From positions 11,178 to 75,177 of the forward strand of contig NZ_LVCF01000033.1 of NCBI RefSeq assembly GCF_001594145.1: a stretch of 64,000 nucleotides of DNA, in the 5' to 3' direction. The notes under the pieces are model-generated. The model did not search any database, was not told where the DNA came from, and saw only the letters and a list, made by a program, of their open reading frames with translations. The translations under genes and the position numbers were made by a program. Of this stretch, positions 8,624 through 16,635 are shown in pieces (positions within the stretch are counted from its first letter, which is position 1; each line of letters starts with the position of its first letter). Source of the stretch: Branchiibius sp. NY16-3462-2. Lineage in GTDB: Bacteria > Actinomycetota > Actinomycetes > Actinomycetales > Dermatophilaceae.

Positions 8624-9508
8624 ATGCGAACTCGCACCATTGGAAATGAATCCGTCGGTCGCGTCGAGGTCGGCGCCATCGGCATCGGGCTGATGACGTT
8701 CGATCAGAGCGGACCCCAGCCCCGCCAACAGCTCCTAGACACGGTGACGGCTGCACTGGAGGCAGGAGTCACCCTCTTCGACACGGCCGACGCTTACGGC
8801 CCCGGCGATGAGAAGGGCGCCGACGCGCAGGGTGAGAACGAACTGCTGATCGCCTCCCTGCTGGATGAGTTGGGGGTGCGCGACCGGGTGTTCCTGGCCA
8901 CCAAGGGCGGCCACGTCCGCACCGACGGCGGCGGCTGGGACGTTGACAGCTCGGCGGACCACCTCAAGCAGGCAGTGGACGACTCCCGACGCCGCCTGGG
9001 CGTCGATGTCATCGACCTGTGGCAGCACCACCGTCCTGACCCGGATGTGCCCTATGACCAGGTCATCGGCACGCTGGCCGAGATCGCGGCCAGCGGCAAG
9101 GTCCGGATGATCGGACTGTCCAACGCCAACTCCGAGCAGATCCGCTTGGCCCAGCAAGAGCTGGGGTCAGCGCTGGTGAGCGTGCAGAACCAGTTCTCAC
9201 CGGGGTACCGCAGCAGTCGTCCTGAGATCGACGTCTGCGAGGAGCTGGGGCTGGCGTTCCTGCCCTGGAGCCCGTTGGGAGGGCTGTCGAAGGCCAAGGG
9301 CTTAGCGGAGAGCGCACCGGCGTTCGCCAGGGTCGCCGACGACCGCGGGGTGTCCGTGCAGCAGGTCGCTTTGGCCTGGGAACTGGCGCAGTCCCCTGTC
9401 GTGATACCCATTCCGGGCGCCAAACGGCCGGAATCGATCACCGACTCGGCGAAGGCTGCCGACCTGGACCTGACTGGGGACGAGTTGGCGGCTCTCGACG
9501 CCGGCTGA
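8624..9508 (+). CDS. Aldo/keto reductase
   Basis: A 294-residue NADPH-dependent oxidoreductase of the AKR superfamily, (alpha/beta)8 barrel. The catalytic tetrad is visible: Asp in FDTADAYG, with the Tyr of the same stretch, Lys in FLATKGG, and His in WQHHRPDP. The cofactor site motif near the end is VIPIPGAKRPESI. Length is normal. It is divergent from the hydrolase with 69 bp between, which include a short inverted repeat GTGCG-CCTG-CGCAC. The ATG at 8624 lacks a clear ribosome site. The substrate is unknown; the closest general group is YajO/Tas-like AKRs. Confidence 0.9.
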   Translation: MRTRTIGNESVGRVEVGAIGIGLMTFDQSGPQPRQQLLDTVTAALEAGVTLFDTADAYGPGDEKGADAQGENELLIASLLDELGVRDRVFLATKGGHVRTDGGGWDVDSSADHLKQAVDDSRRRLGVDVIDLWQHHRPDPDVPYDQVIGTLAEIAASGKVRMIGLSNANSEQIRLAQQELGSALVSVQNQFSPGYRSSRPEIDVCEELGLAFLPWSPLGGLSKAKGLAESAPAFARVADDRGVSVQQVALAWELAQSPVVIPIPGAKRPESITDSAKAADLDLTGDELAALDAG

Positions 9509-9541
9509 TCTGCGCTTCGCGCACGACTCATGGCGGTCTCG

Positions 9542-9721
9542 TCACTTATCGCGGTGTTCCAGGCCGGGAACCCAACGACTAGCGCCGGTTTCGTCGATTG
9601 TCGACGAATAGACCCCAGCCGCGACTGCCAACCCACCGGCAATCCACCAGGCCCCACCCCCAAAAACAAATAGGTCGGACCTGAAACTGCGGGTCCGACC
9701 TATTCCGATGCCCGGAGACAT
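9542..9721 (-). CDS. Candidate small membrane protein (59 aa)
   Basis: A short frame in the 380-bp gap between the aldo/keto reductase and the repeat protein. Its ATG at 9721 has a strong ribosome site, GGAGG, 6 nt upstream, and the product contains one hydrophobic stretch rich in Gly, Ala and Trp (GGGAWWIAGGLAVAAGVY, about residues 21-38), like a single membrane helix. I recognise no family. Against it: a 13-bp inverted repeat lies inside the frame (9669-9704) and the frame is short. The rest of this gap shows no other gene. Confidence 0.3.
   Translation of the reverse strand: MSPGIGIGRTRSFRSDLFVFGGGAWWIAGGLAVAAGVYSSTIDETGASRWVPGLEHRDK
9669..9704. repeat. 13-bp perfect inverted repeat (possible terminator, minus strand)
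   Basis: The arms AATAGGTCGGACC (9669-9681) and GGTCCGACCTATT (9692-9704) are perfect, with a 10-nt loop. On the minus strand the stem is followed by TGTTTTTG, like a terminator tail, but no certain minus-strand gene ends here; it would lie within the candidate small gene at 9542-9721. It may instead be a regulatory RNA hairpin. Confidence 0.55.
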
Positions 9722-9888
9722 CACCGACCTCCGGCTGACACTGTTGGGCTTTCGGACATCGGTATGGGTGTCTCACGTTCTCTGAATAGCGTGTCTCAGG
9801 TGATCGGCATGGAGCACGTTCAATCGACCTCCGTCGAGTAGAACCGCAATTAGATACATTCACTCAAACAAAACGGTGGGAGACAGCT

Positions 9889-10608
9889 GTGAGTACACGG
9901 GAGCACAAAGCGCTGAAGGCCGAGTATGCGGCGCAGGAGAAGCTCGACGCCGAGCAGATCAAGAACCGTCGGAAGGAGGCCAAACAGGAGCCGGCCAAGG
10001 TCAACTGGGCGGAGAGCCCCGAAAAGAAGAATAGGGTCTATAAGATCGTGGCCGGCGTGATCATGATCTTTGCTCTTGTGTCTGCCTGTGGCGAGGACGG
10101 CGATAAGGCCACGACCGCGTCTCCGTCGGCCTCAACTCCGGAGGTTGGAAAGGCTACGGCCACGTCTCCCTCAGCCTCAACTCCGGAGGTTGGAAAGGCT
10201 ACGACCGCGTCTCCGTCAGCCTCAACTTCGGAGTTTGGAAAGGCTACGAGCAAGCCCGTGACGCCACGCGCCGATCCGACGAACGCTCAGGTGGTCAAGG
10301 CCTTCCAAAGCTATGTGGATGAACGTGCGACGTCGGGCGTGTTGTTGGCAAAGTCGGTCACAGGGGTGAAGTTCGACGGTGGGACGGTGACGGTAACCGC
10401 CGACCCGTCACCAACGGTCCTGGAGCTGAGCCCGTACAAGATGCCCCGTGGCCTCGCTGAACTATTCGGTACGCCGATCGCGTTCGATAATGAAGAGGGG
10501 GTGTGGCTCCGTCGGGTCGTCAAACGAGTCAAGGTAGTTAGTCCCATTGGGACTAATCTCGGATCGGCCACCGCCGAAGAGATTCACCACATGGGGACAG
10601 GTAAGTAG
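9889..10608 (+). CDS. Hypothetical anchored or secreted protein with 15-residue tandem repeats
   Basis: A 239-residue protein of no family I recognise. The GTG start has GGTGGGAGA just upstream. Residues 1-50 are charged and look helical (Lys, Glu, Ala-rich). Residues 51-66 are hydrophobic and end in VSAC (Cys67), which fits a lipobox, although the 50-residue n-region before it is unusually long; it could be a simple membrane anchor instead. Three 15-residue repeats of the type KATTASPSASTPEVG follow (about residues 73-117), then a globular part (about 125-239) with a beta-rich pattern. The 5' flank is less GC-rich than its surroundings and a tRNA-Pro gene follows, so acquisition by transfer is possible. 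Confidence 0.65.
   Translation: MSTREHKALKAEYAAQEKLDAEQIKNRRKEAKQEPAKVNWAESPEKKNRVYKIVAGVIMIFALVSACGEDGDKATTASPSASTPEVGKATATSPSASTPEVGKATTASPSASTSEFGKATSKPVTPRADPTNAQVVKAFQSYVDERATSGVLLAKSVTGVKFDGGTVTVTADPSPTVLELSPYKMPRGLAELFGTPIAFDNEEGVWLRRVVKRVKVVSPIGTNLGSATAEEIHHMGTGK
10105..10239 (+). repeat. Three 45-bp tandem repeats inside the anchored protein gene
   Basis: The units 10105-10149, 10150-10194 and 10195-10239 are nearly identical and in frame, with a partial fourth copy beginning at 10240 (AAGGCTACG). Each encodes a 15-residue Ala/Thr/Ser/Pro unit. This kind of minisatellite can change copy number by slippage and would alter the length of the linker between the membrane anchor and the C-terminal domain. 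Confidence 0.9.
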
Positions 10609-10676
10609 AGACGCTGCAAAGCGGGAGGCCCACACGCGACTACTAACCACGCAAACCACACCCAAGAGACGACTAA

Positions 10677-10700
10677 CGGACCCACGTTTGCGTGGGTCCG
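10677..10700. terminator. Terminator hairpin between the repeat protein and tRNA-Pro
   Basis: The perfect 10-bp arms CGGACCCACG (10677-10686) and CGTGGGTCCG (10691-10700) enclose a TTTG loop. On the plus strand the stem is followed by TTGTTGTC, so it probably ends the 9889 transcript. On the minus strand it would follow the tRNA-Pro transcript. Confidence 0.75.
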
Positions 10701-10730
10701 TTGTTGTCGATGTCCCGAGACATCACACGG

Positions 10731-10804
10731 TCGGGCTGACAGGATTTGAACCTGCGACCCCCTGACCCCCAGTCAGGTGCGCTACCAAACTGCGCTACAG
10801 CCCG
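10731..10804 (-). tRNA. tRNA-Pro (anticodon GGG)
   Basis: Read on the minus strand, the acceptor arms CGGGCTG and CAGCCCG pair, with discriminator A. The anticodon stem is CCTGA/TCAGG with loop CTGGGGG, so positions 34-36 are GGG. The T arm contains the invariant GGTTCAAATCC. The 74-nt gene does not encode CCA. It is read away from the FUSC-family gene. Confidence 0.96.
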
Positions 10805-10900
10805 TCTGCACCGGTATCCCGGCACGAGCAGACACTCTACCGTCCCGCGGGCAGTGCTCCGGACACGGTCCGGTGAGCGGGCGCCGTACGATCGATCAAC

Positions 10901-11911
10901 GTGACCCAACCCGGCCGGTTGCTGCGCGACGCAGCCCAGATCGCACCCTCGGACGGCACCTGGCGCGCGGTCGTCCGGGTGGCCGTCTCCGTGGGCGTGC
11001 CGCTGCTGGTGTGCTGGGCGACGGGGCACATCGAGTGGGGCCTCTATGCCAGTTTCGGTGCGTTCACGTCGCTCTACGGACGCTTCGAGGGGTACGTCGA
11101 GCGCATCGTCATGCAGGTGCAGGCGGCGGTGACGCTGTTGTCGGCCATGCTGATCGGTACGACGCTCAGCGTGCTGGGCGCACCGGTCTGGTTGCGCATC
11201 GTGGCGGTCGCGGTCATGGCGACGATCGGAGCCGCGCTGGCGGGCCGGTTGCGGTGGCACCCGCCCGGCGCGCTGTTCGTGGTCTTCGCCGGCGGGGCGA
11301 CCGCCAGCATCCCGGCGGGTGCGAGCGCCTATGGGCACCTCGCCATCGCGGGCGGTGGCTCCGCCCTCTTCAGCCTGCTGGTCACCACCGTCCTTGCCGC
11401 GCTGCGCGGAGGTCTGCGCGAACGCTACGAACCCGCGGATCCGATGTCGGCCAGGAGAGCGATCAACCAGGCGTGGCTCGCGGGAGCGACGGCACTCGCG
11501 GGTGGCGCAGTCACCGCAGCGCTGGGCAACGGCCGTTGGTACTGGGGAGCAGTCGCCGGTGTCGCCGTCGCCGGCGGTTCGCACATGGAGGTCCGGCTAC
11601 GACGTGGCCTGCAACGGTTCGTCGGCACGCTCGGCGGCGTGGTCATCGCCGCTTTCCTGCTGTGGCTACACCCGTCGCCACTGGTGGCGATCCTGATCGC
11701 GATCGCCGGCCAGGTCGGCGCCGAACTGTTCGTCACCCGCAACTACGCCATCGCGATGCTCTTCATCACGCCGTTGGCGTTGCTGATGGTCGAACTGGCC
11801 GCACCCACTGATCCGCGCTCGTTACTCACCGAGCGCGCCGTGGACACCGCGCTCGGCGTGATCGCTGCGGCAGTGGTCGTGGTGATCTACGACCGGAGGC
11901 AACGGGCCTAG
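10901..11911 (+). CDS. FUSC-family integral membrane protein
   Basis: A 336-residue protein with about ten hydrophobic segments and a charged break in the middle (about residues 165-190), i.e. two membrane halves. This matches the fusaric acid resistance/aromatic acid exporter superfamily, whose members are thought to export aromatic or weak-acid compounds. The early stretch WGLYASFGAFTSLYG fits the family. GTG start. Its stop codon overlaps that of der on the other strand through the shared bases CTAG (11908-11911). The substrate is unknown. Confidence 0.8.
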   Translation: MTQPGRLLRDAAQIAPSDGTWRAVVRVAVSVGVPLLVCWATGHIEWGLYASFGAFTSLYGRFEGYVERIVMQVQAAVTLLSAMLIGTTLSVLGAPVWLRIVAVAVMATIGAALAGRLRWHPPGALFVVFAGGATASIPAGASAYGHLAIAGGGSALFSLLVTTVLAALRGGLRERYEPADPMSARRAINQAWLAGATALAGGAVTAALGNGRWYWGAVAGVAVAGGSHMEVRLRRGLQRFVGTLGGVVIAAFLLWLHPSPLVAILIAIAGQVGAELFVTRNYAIAMLFITPLALLMVELAAPTDPRSLLTERAVDTALGVIAAAVVVVIYDRRQRA

Positions 11912-13365
11912 CGGCGACGCTTCTCGCGCACGCGCACAGACACCTCGATCGGGGTGCCCTCGAAGCCGAACTCCTCACGCAACCGGCGCTCCAGGAAGCG
12001 GCGGTAGCCGGCCTCGATGAAACCGGAGGCGAACAGCACGAACCGCGGCGGCCGGGTCGATGCCTGCGTCGCGAACAGGATCCGCGGCTGCTTGCCGCTG
12101 CGCACCGGATGTGGCTGTGCCGCAACGATTTCGCCGAGGAAGGCGTTCAGCCGACCGGTCGGGATGCGGGTGTCCCAGGAGTCCAGAGCCAGTTCAAGGG
12201 CAGGGACCAGACGGTCCACGTGACGGCCGGTCTTGGCCGACAGGTTCACCCGCGGCGCCCAGGACAACTGGACCAACTCGCGCTCGATCTCGCGCTCCAG
12301 GTAGTAGCGCCGCTCCTCGTCCATCAGGTCCCACTTGTTGTAGCCGATGACCAGGGCGCGTCCCGCGTCCACGACCTGCTGCAGCACGCGGATGTCCTGC
12401 TCGGTGATCTGCTCCTCGATGTCGATCAGGACGACCGCTACTTCGGCCTTCTCGATCGCCGCCTGGGTGCGCAGCGAGGCGTAGAAGTCGGCGCCCCGGG
12501 TCTGGTGCACCCGCCGACGGATACCGGCGGTGTCGACGAATCGCCACTGTTTGCCGCCCAACTCGATCAACTCGTCAACCGGGTCACGCGTCGTACCGGC
12601 CACGTTGTCCACGACGACCCGGTCCTCCCCCGCCAGCTTGTTCAGCAACGAGGACTTGCCGACGTTGGGTCGGCCGACCAGGGCGACCCGCCGGGGGCCG
12701 CCACGCGGATAGGCACCGCTGACCGCGGACTTCTCCGGCAGCACCTCCAGGAGCGCGTCCAGCGCGTCGTTCATCCCGCGACCGTGGATCGCCGAGATCG
12801 GGTACGGCTCGCCCAGCCCCAGTGACCACAGCATCGCGGCGTCGGCCTCGGTGCGCTGGTCGTCAACCTTGTTCGCCAGCAGGATGACCGGCTTCTTGGC
12901 GCGGCGCAGCAGCTTCACGACGGCTTCGTCAGTGTCGGTGGCGCCGACGGTGGCATCCACCACAAAGAGCACCGCGTCGGCAAGTTCGATGGCGACCTCC
13001 GCCTGTTCGGCGACGCGCAGGTGGATGCCCGAGGCGTCGACCTCCCAACCACCGGTGTCGACCAGGGTGAAGTCGTGCCCGGACCACTCGGCGTCGTACG
13101 CCACGCGGTCCCTGGTGACTCCCGGGACGTCCTCGACCACGGCTTCGCGCCGGCCCAGGATCCGGTTGACCAGGGTGGACTTGCCGACATTGGGCCGACC
13201 GATCACGGCCACGACAGGACGGGCGTAGCCACCGTCGTCGGAGGCCGGGGCGGACCCGTCAGCGTTGAGCAGCGCACGGTCCTCATCGGACAGTTCGAAG
13301 TCGTCCAGCCCGACCCGCAGGGCCTGGCCGATGGCATCTTCGTCGATGGGCGGCTGATCAGTCAT
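11908..13365 (-). CDS. der: Ribosome biogenesis GTPase Der (EngA)
   Basis: A 485-residue essential GTPase that helps assemble the 50S ribosomal subunit. Two tandem GTPase domains are present, each with a GRPNVGKS P-loop (the first at about residues 56-64, the second about 170 residues later), DTGG or DTAG G3 motifs and NKVD/NKWD G4 motifs; a KH-like domain ends the protein. The ATG at 13365 is chosen because GGGAGG stands 9 nt upstream. An acidic N-terminal extension of about 50 residues precedes the first domain, as in many actinobacteria. It is the last gene of the parA-to-der run, 40 bp after cmk. Confidence 0.97.
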   Translation of the reverse strand: MTDQPPIDEDAIGQALRVGLDDFELSDEDRALLNADGSAPASDDGGYARPVVAVIGRPNVGKSTLVNRILGRREAVVEDVPGVTRDRVAYDAEWSGHDFTLVDTGGWEVDASGIHLRVAEQAEVAIELADAVLFVVDATVGATDTDEAVVKLLRRAKKPVILLANKVDDQRTEADAAMLWSLGLGEPYPISAIHGRGMNDALDALLEVLPEKSAVSGAYPRGGPRRVALVGRPNVGKSSLLNKLAGEDRVVVDNVAGTTRDPVDELIELGGKQWRFVDTAGIRRRVHQTRGADFYASLRTQAAIEKAEVAVVLIDIEEQITEQDIRVLQQVVDAGRALVIGYNKWDLMDEERRYYLEREIERELVQLSWAPRVNLSAKTGRHVDRLVPALELALDSWDTRIPTGRLNAFLGEIVAAQPHPVRSGKQPRILFATQASTRPPRFVLFASGFIEAGYRRFLERRLREEFGFEGTPIEVSVRVREKRRR

Positions 13366-13405
13366 ACCGCCCATCCTCCCAGGCCCGGGGCGGGCCCCGA
13401 AATCG

Positions 13406-14095
13406 TCAGCGCCCGGCGATCGCGGAGGTACTGGCCTCGATCGCGCCGAGCACGGCCTCGACCGACTGCTCGAAGTCCAGGTCGCTGGTGTCGACGGTGA
13501 CGACCCCGTCTGCGGCCGTGAGGAACTGGGCGACCGTCGAGTCCTTGGCGTCGCGTTCGACGATCTGCGCCCGGGTGGCTTCGGAGTCGATCGCCAGTTC
13601 CTTGGACCGGCGACCCATCCGGACCTCCTCACTGGCCGTCATCAGGATCCGCGCGTCGGCGAACGGTGCGACGACGGTGGTGATGTCGCGCCCCTCGGCC
13701 ACCACTCCCCCGGTCGCCTCGGCGATCTGGTTGATGAGTTGCCGCTGCTGCTTCTTCATCGTCGCGCGCACGGCCAGGTTGGTCGCCACCGCCGAAACGA
13801 CCTCCGAGATCTCACTGGTGCGGATCTGCTGGTCGATCGCGATGCCGTCAACGCTCACGCGCGGGTCGTCGGGATGGGTGCCCATCACCAGCGGAATCGT
13901 CTCGGCGGCGCGGGCGACCGCTGCCTGGTCGCCCAGGTCGATGCCCTGGTGTTGGCACCACCAGGCAACCGCGCGGTACATCGCTCCGGTGTCCAGGTAC
14001 CCCACCTCGAGGCGGCGCGCGACCTCCTTGGAAACACTGGATTTGCCTGTGCCCGAGGGCCCGTCGATGGCCACGATCAGCCGGCCCTCAGTCAT
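13406..14095 (-). CDS. cmk: Cytidylate kinase
   Basis: Phosphorylates CMP and dCMP using ATP in pyrimidine nucleotide salvage and synthesis; cytoplasmic. The P-loop is DGPSGTGKSS at about residues 11-20, followed by YLDTGAMYRAVAW and AEGRDITTVVAP, both CMP-binding signatures, and a lid region with RRSKEL. At 229 residues it is full length. Its ATG start overlaps the end of tyrA by 8 bp, so the two are probably translationally coupled. Confidence 0.96.
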   Translation of the reverse strand: MTEGRLIVAIDGPSGTGKSSVSKEVARRLEVGYLDTGAMYRAVAWWCQHQGIDLGDQAAVARAAETIPLVMGTHPDDPRVSVDGIAIDQQIRTSEISEVVSAVATNLAVRATMKKQQRQLINQIAEATGGVVAEGRDITTVVAPFADARILMTASEEVRMGRRSKELAIDSEATRAQIVERDAKDSTVAQFLTAADGVVTVDTSDLDFEQSVEAVLGAIEASTSAIAGR

Positions 14096-15164
14096 GGACC
14101 CGCCACCCCTTCTCTTCCAGTACGCCGCGCAGCCGGTCGGCGACCGCCGGCAGCACCATGACTTCCGCGAGTCCGATCTTCGCGCCCACCCCGTGCTCCA
14201 GGCGCAGGTCCTCCAGGTTGATCCCCGCGTCGCCCATGTCGTTGAAAAGCCTTGCCAGACTGCCGGGTTCGTCCGGAACGATGACGGTCAGGATGGCATA
14301 CGTCGTGGGCGCACTTCCGTGCTTCCCGGGGATCCGGGCCTGCCCGAGTTGACCGTCGGCGATGGCCCGTGCGAGTACGCCGCGCGCCCCACTTCCGTCG
14401 TCATCGGAAAGGAGCGTGCGCAGCGCCTGCGCGACGCGGGACAGGTCGTCAGCCAGGTCGTCGATGACCGGCGCGATCGCCGCCGCGTTACCCGACAGGA
14501 TCTGGGTCCACAGCAGCGGATCACTGGCCGCGATCCTCGTGACGTCACGAATCCCCTGGCCGGACAACGCAATTGCACCGTCCGGCAGTTCGCGCAGACG
14601 AGCAGCCACCAGGCTCGCGGCCAGTTGCGGCACGTGCGACACGGCAGCCACCGCAGCGTCGTGCTCGTCGGCCGGCATCTGCACGACCGCAGCACCGGTA
14701 GAGGCGGCCAGCCGTGCGACCAGGTCGACAGAGGAGACAGCAGAGTGCGGCGCGGGGCACACCACCCAGGTACGGCCTTCGAAGAGATCGGCCTGGGCAG
14801 CGACTGCACCGGAACGCTCCTTGCCCGCCATGGGGTGGGAGCCGACGTACCGGGTCAGGTCGGCCTCGCCGTACGCCAACAGATCGGACAGGATCGCGCC
14901 CTTCACCGACGCGACGTCGGTGACCACGGCCAACGGCCAGGTGAGCAACGCGAGTTCGACGACCTTCGCAGCGACGTCCGGCGGCGCCGCCACCACGACC
15001 ACGTCAGGGTGCTCGGGACGGGCAACGGTGCCGGCGCCCAGGTCGGCCGCCAGCGCGGCGGCGGTGGGCGAGGGGTCTTCGAGCGTGACCTCGTCCCCGA
15101 TCCGGGTCAGGGCCAGCGCGATGGAGGTGCCGATCAGACCGGTCCCGATCACGTGGACCTTCAC
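14088..15164 (-). CDS. tyrA: Prephenate dehydrogenase with C-terminal ACT domain
   Basis: Oxidises and decarboxylates prephenate to 4-hydroxyphenylpyruvate with NAD+, in tyrosine synthesis. The 358-residue protein opens with VIGTGLIGTSIALAL (dinucleotide-binding Rossmann loop), has the family blocks DVASVKG and GSHPMAGKERSG (the His and neighbours of the prephenate site), and ends with an ACT domain (about residues 285-355, TVIVPDEPGSLARLFNDMG) likely to bind tyrosine as feedback inhibitor. It overlaps rluB upstream by 4 bp and cmk downstream by 8 bp, so the run is one operon. Confidence 0.95.
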   Translation of the reverse strand: MKVHVIGTGLIGTSIALALTRIGDEVTLEDPSPTAAALAADLGAGTVARPEHPDVVVVAAPPDVAAKVVELALLTWPLAVVTDVASVKGAILSDLLAYGEADLTRYVGSHPMAGKERSGAVAAQADLFEGRTWVVCPAPHSAVSSVDLVARLAASTGAAVVQMPADEHDAAVAAVSHVPQLAASLVAARLRELPDGAIALSGQGIRDVTRIAASDPLLWTQILSGNAAAIAPVIDDLADDLSRVAQALRTLLSDDDGSGARGVLARAIADGQLGQARIPGKHGSAPTTYAILTVIVPDEPGSLARLFNDMGDAGINLEDLRLEHGVGAKIGLAEVMVLPAVADRLRGVLEEKGWRVHD

Positions 15165-16042
15165 AGGCCCGCCGCCCGGTAGAGCGAGGCCACCTCGGCC
15201 TTCGTCAGGGGGCGCAGTTTGCCGGGTCGCAGCTCGCCCAGGCGGACCTCGCCGACCTGGGTGCGCACCAGCGACTCGACGGGGAAGCCGACGGTCTCCA
15301 GCATCCGGCGCACGATGTGTTTGCGGCCCTCGTGCAGGACCACCTCGACCATGCTCCAGCCCGGCGTCGAGTCGACCACCTTGAAGGAGTCGACTTTGAC
15401 GACACCGTCCTCGAGCTCCACGCCCTCGCGCAGCCGTTTGCCCATGTCCCGGGGCGCCTGTCCGCGGAACGTTGCGAGGTAGACCTTCGGCACGCCGTAC
15501 GACGGGTGTTGCAGTCGGTTGGCCAGCTCACCGTCGTTGGTGAGCAGCAGCAGTCCTTCGGTATCGGCATCGAGCCGGCCCACGTGGAAGAGGCGCTCCT
15601 TGCGCTGGTCGACGAACTGGCCCACGGAGTCGCGGCCCATGTCGTCGCTCATCGTCGACACCACACCGAGCGGTTTGTTGAAGGCCAGGTAGACCCGGGA
15701 GGCATCCAGTTGGATCCGGTCGCCGTCGACGTGCACGACCTGCTTGTCGGGGTCAACGCGCACACCCAGCTCGGTGACGACCTGGTCATCGACCATCACG
15801 CGGCCGGCCACGATCAACTCCTCGCAGGCGCGGCGGCTGCCGACACCGGCGGCCGCGAGCAGCTTCTGCAAGCGCACGCCCTCCGGGTCGTGGACATCCT
15901 TGGCGACCTGCTGTGACTTCTTGGGCGTCGCCGCGGGTTTACCGGAGGGCTTGCCAGTGGGTTTGCCGCCGCGGTGGGGCGCCGAGGAACGCCCGGTGGG
16001 TTTGCCCCGGCCGCCGGGTGCTTTCTTCTTGGGGGGCGTCAT
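15161..16042 (-). CDS. rluB: rRNA pseudouridine synthase, RluB/RsuA family
   Basis: A 293-residue enzyme that isomerises a uridine in 23S rRNA (position 2605 in the RluB group). A basic, low-complexity N-terminal tail (about residues 1-50, Lys/Gly/Pro-rich) precedes an S4 RNA-binding domain (VRLQKLLAAAGVGSRRACEELI) and the catalytic domain with GRLDADTEGLLLLTNDG, where the first Asp is the catalytic residue. It overlaps scpB upstream and tyrA downstream by 4 bp each. The exact target position is inferred from the family. Confidence 0.92.
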   Translation of the reverse strand: MTPPKKKAPGGRGKPTGRSSAPHRGGKPTGKPSGKPAATPKKSQQVAKDVHDPEGVRLQKLLAAAGVGSRRACEELIVAGRVMVDDQVVTELGVRVDPDKQVVHVDGDRIQLDASRVYLAFNKPLGVVSTMSDDMGRDSVGQFVDQRKERLFHVGRLDADTEGLLLLTNDGELANRLQHPSYGVPKVYLATFRGQAPRDMGKRLREGVELEDGVVKVDSFKVVDSTPGWSMVEVVLHEGRKHIVRRMLETVGFPVESLVRTQVGEVRLGELRPGKLRPLTKAEVASLYRAAGL

Positions 16043-16635
16043 CCGTGTCCTTGCTCGATCAGTTCGTCAATCACGTGGGCTGGCGGCAGATACGGCGCCA
16101 GCGGCGGGAGTTCGTCCAGCGAGGACAGACCCATGCGTTGCAGGAAGAAGGTGGTCGTGCCGTACAGCGTCGCACCGCCCTCACCGTCCTCACCGACCTC
16201 GGTGATCAGGCCGCGGGTGAGCAACGTGCGCACAACACCGTCGACGTTGACCCCGCGGACCGCGCTGATCCGGGCCCGTGAGACCGGCTGCCGGTAGGCG
16301 ATGACCGCGAGGGTCTCCAGCGAGGCCTGGGTGAGTTTGGCCTGTTGTCCGTCCAGCAGGAACTTCTCCACGACCGGTGCGAGGTCGCCGCGGCTGTAGA
16401 TGCGCCAGCCACCGTTGATGCTGCGCAATGCGAAACCCCGGTCAGCCTCGGCGTACTCCGCCGCGAGGGCTTCCAGGTCGGCGGCTACCTCGGCCGCGTC
16501 CAGATCGAGCGCCTCGGCGAGTTCGGCCGCGCTGATCGGCTGGTCGATGACCATGAGCACCGCTTCCAACGCGGCACGGCGCCCACCGGGCAGGGCCGCC
16601 AGGTCCAGGACCTCGTCGGGCGCCACCTCACTCAT
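16039..16635 (-). CDS. scpB: Segregation and condensation protein B
   Basis: A 198-residue winged-helix protein that forms the SMC-ScpA-ScpB condensin complex. The ATG at 16635 (MSEVAPDEVLDLAAL) is preferred; an AGGA lies about 11 nt upstream and the start overlaps the end of scpA by 8 bp. An ATG at 16644 would add three residues. Two winged-helix units are recognisable; the stretch AKLTQASLETLAVIAYRQPV is the most characteristic block, followed by the R-x-x-GVNVDGVVRTLL motif. Confidence 0.95.
   Translation of the reverse strand: MSEVAPDEVLDLAALPGGRRAALEAVLMVIDQPISAAELAEALDLDAAEVAADLEALAAEYAEADRGFALRSINGGWRIYSRGDLAPVVEKFLLDGQQAKLTQASLETLAVIAYRQPVSRARISAVRGVNVDGVVRTLLTRGLITEVGEDGEGGATLYGTTTFFLQRMGLSSLDELPPLAPYLPPAHVIDELIEQGHG

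Noticed and set aside
10547..10765. Short plus-strand frame ending in a tract like GLTGFEPATP
   Set aside because: This is the well-known false translation of a tRNA gene on the opposite strand (tRNA-Pro).
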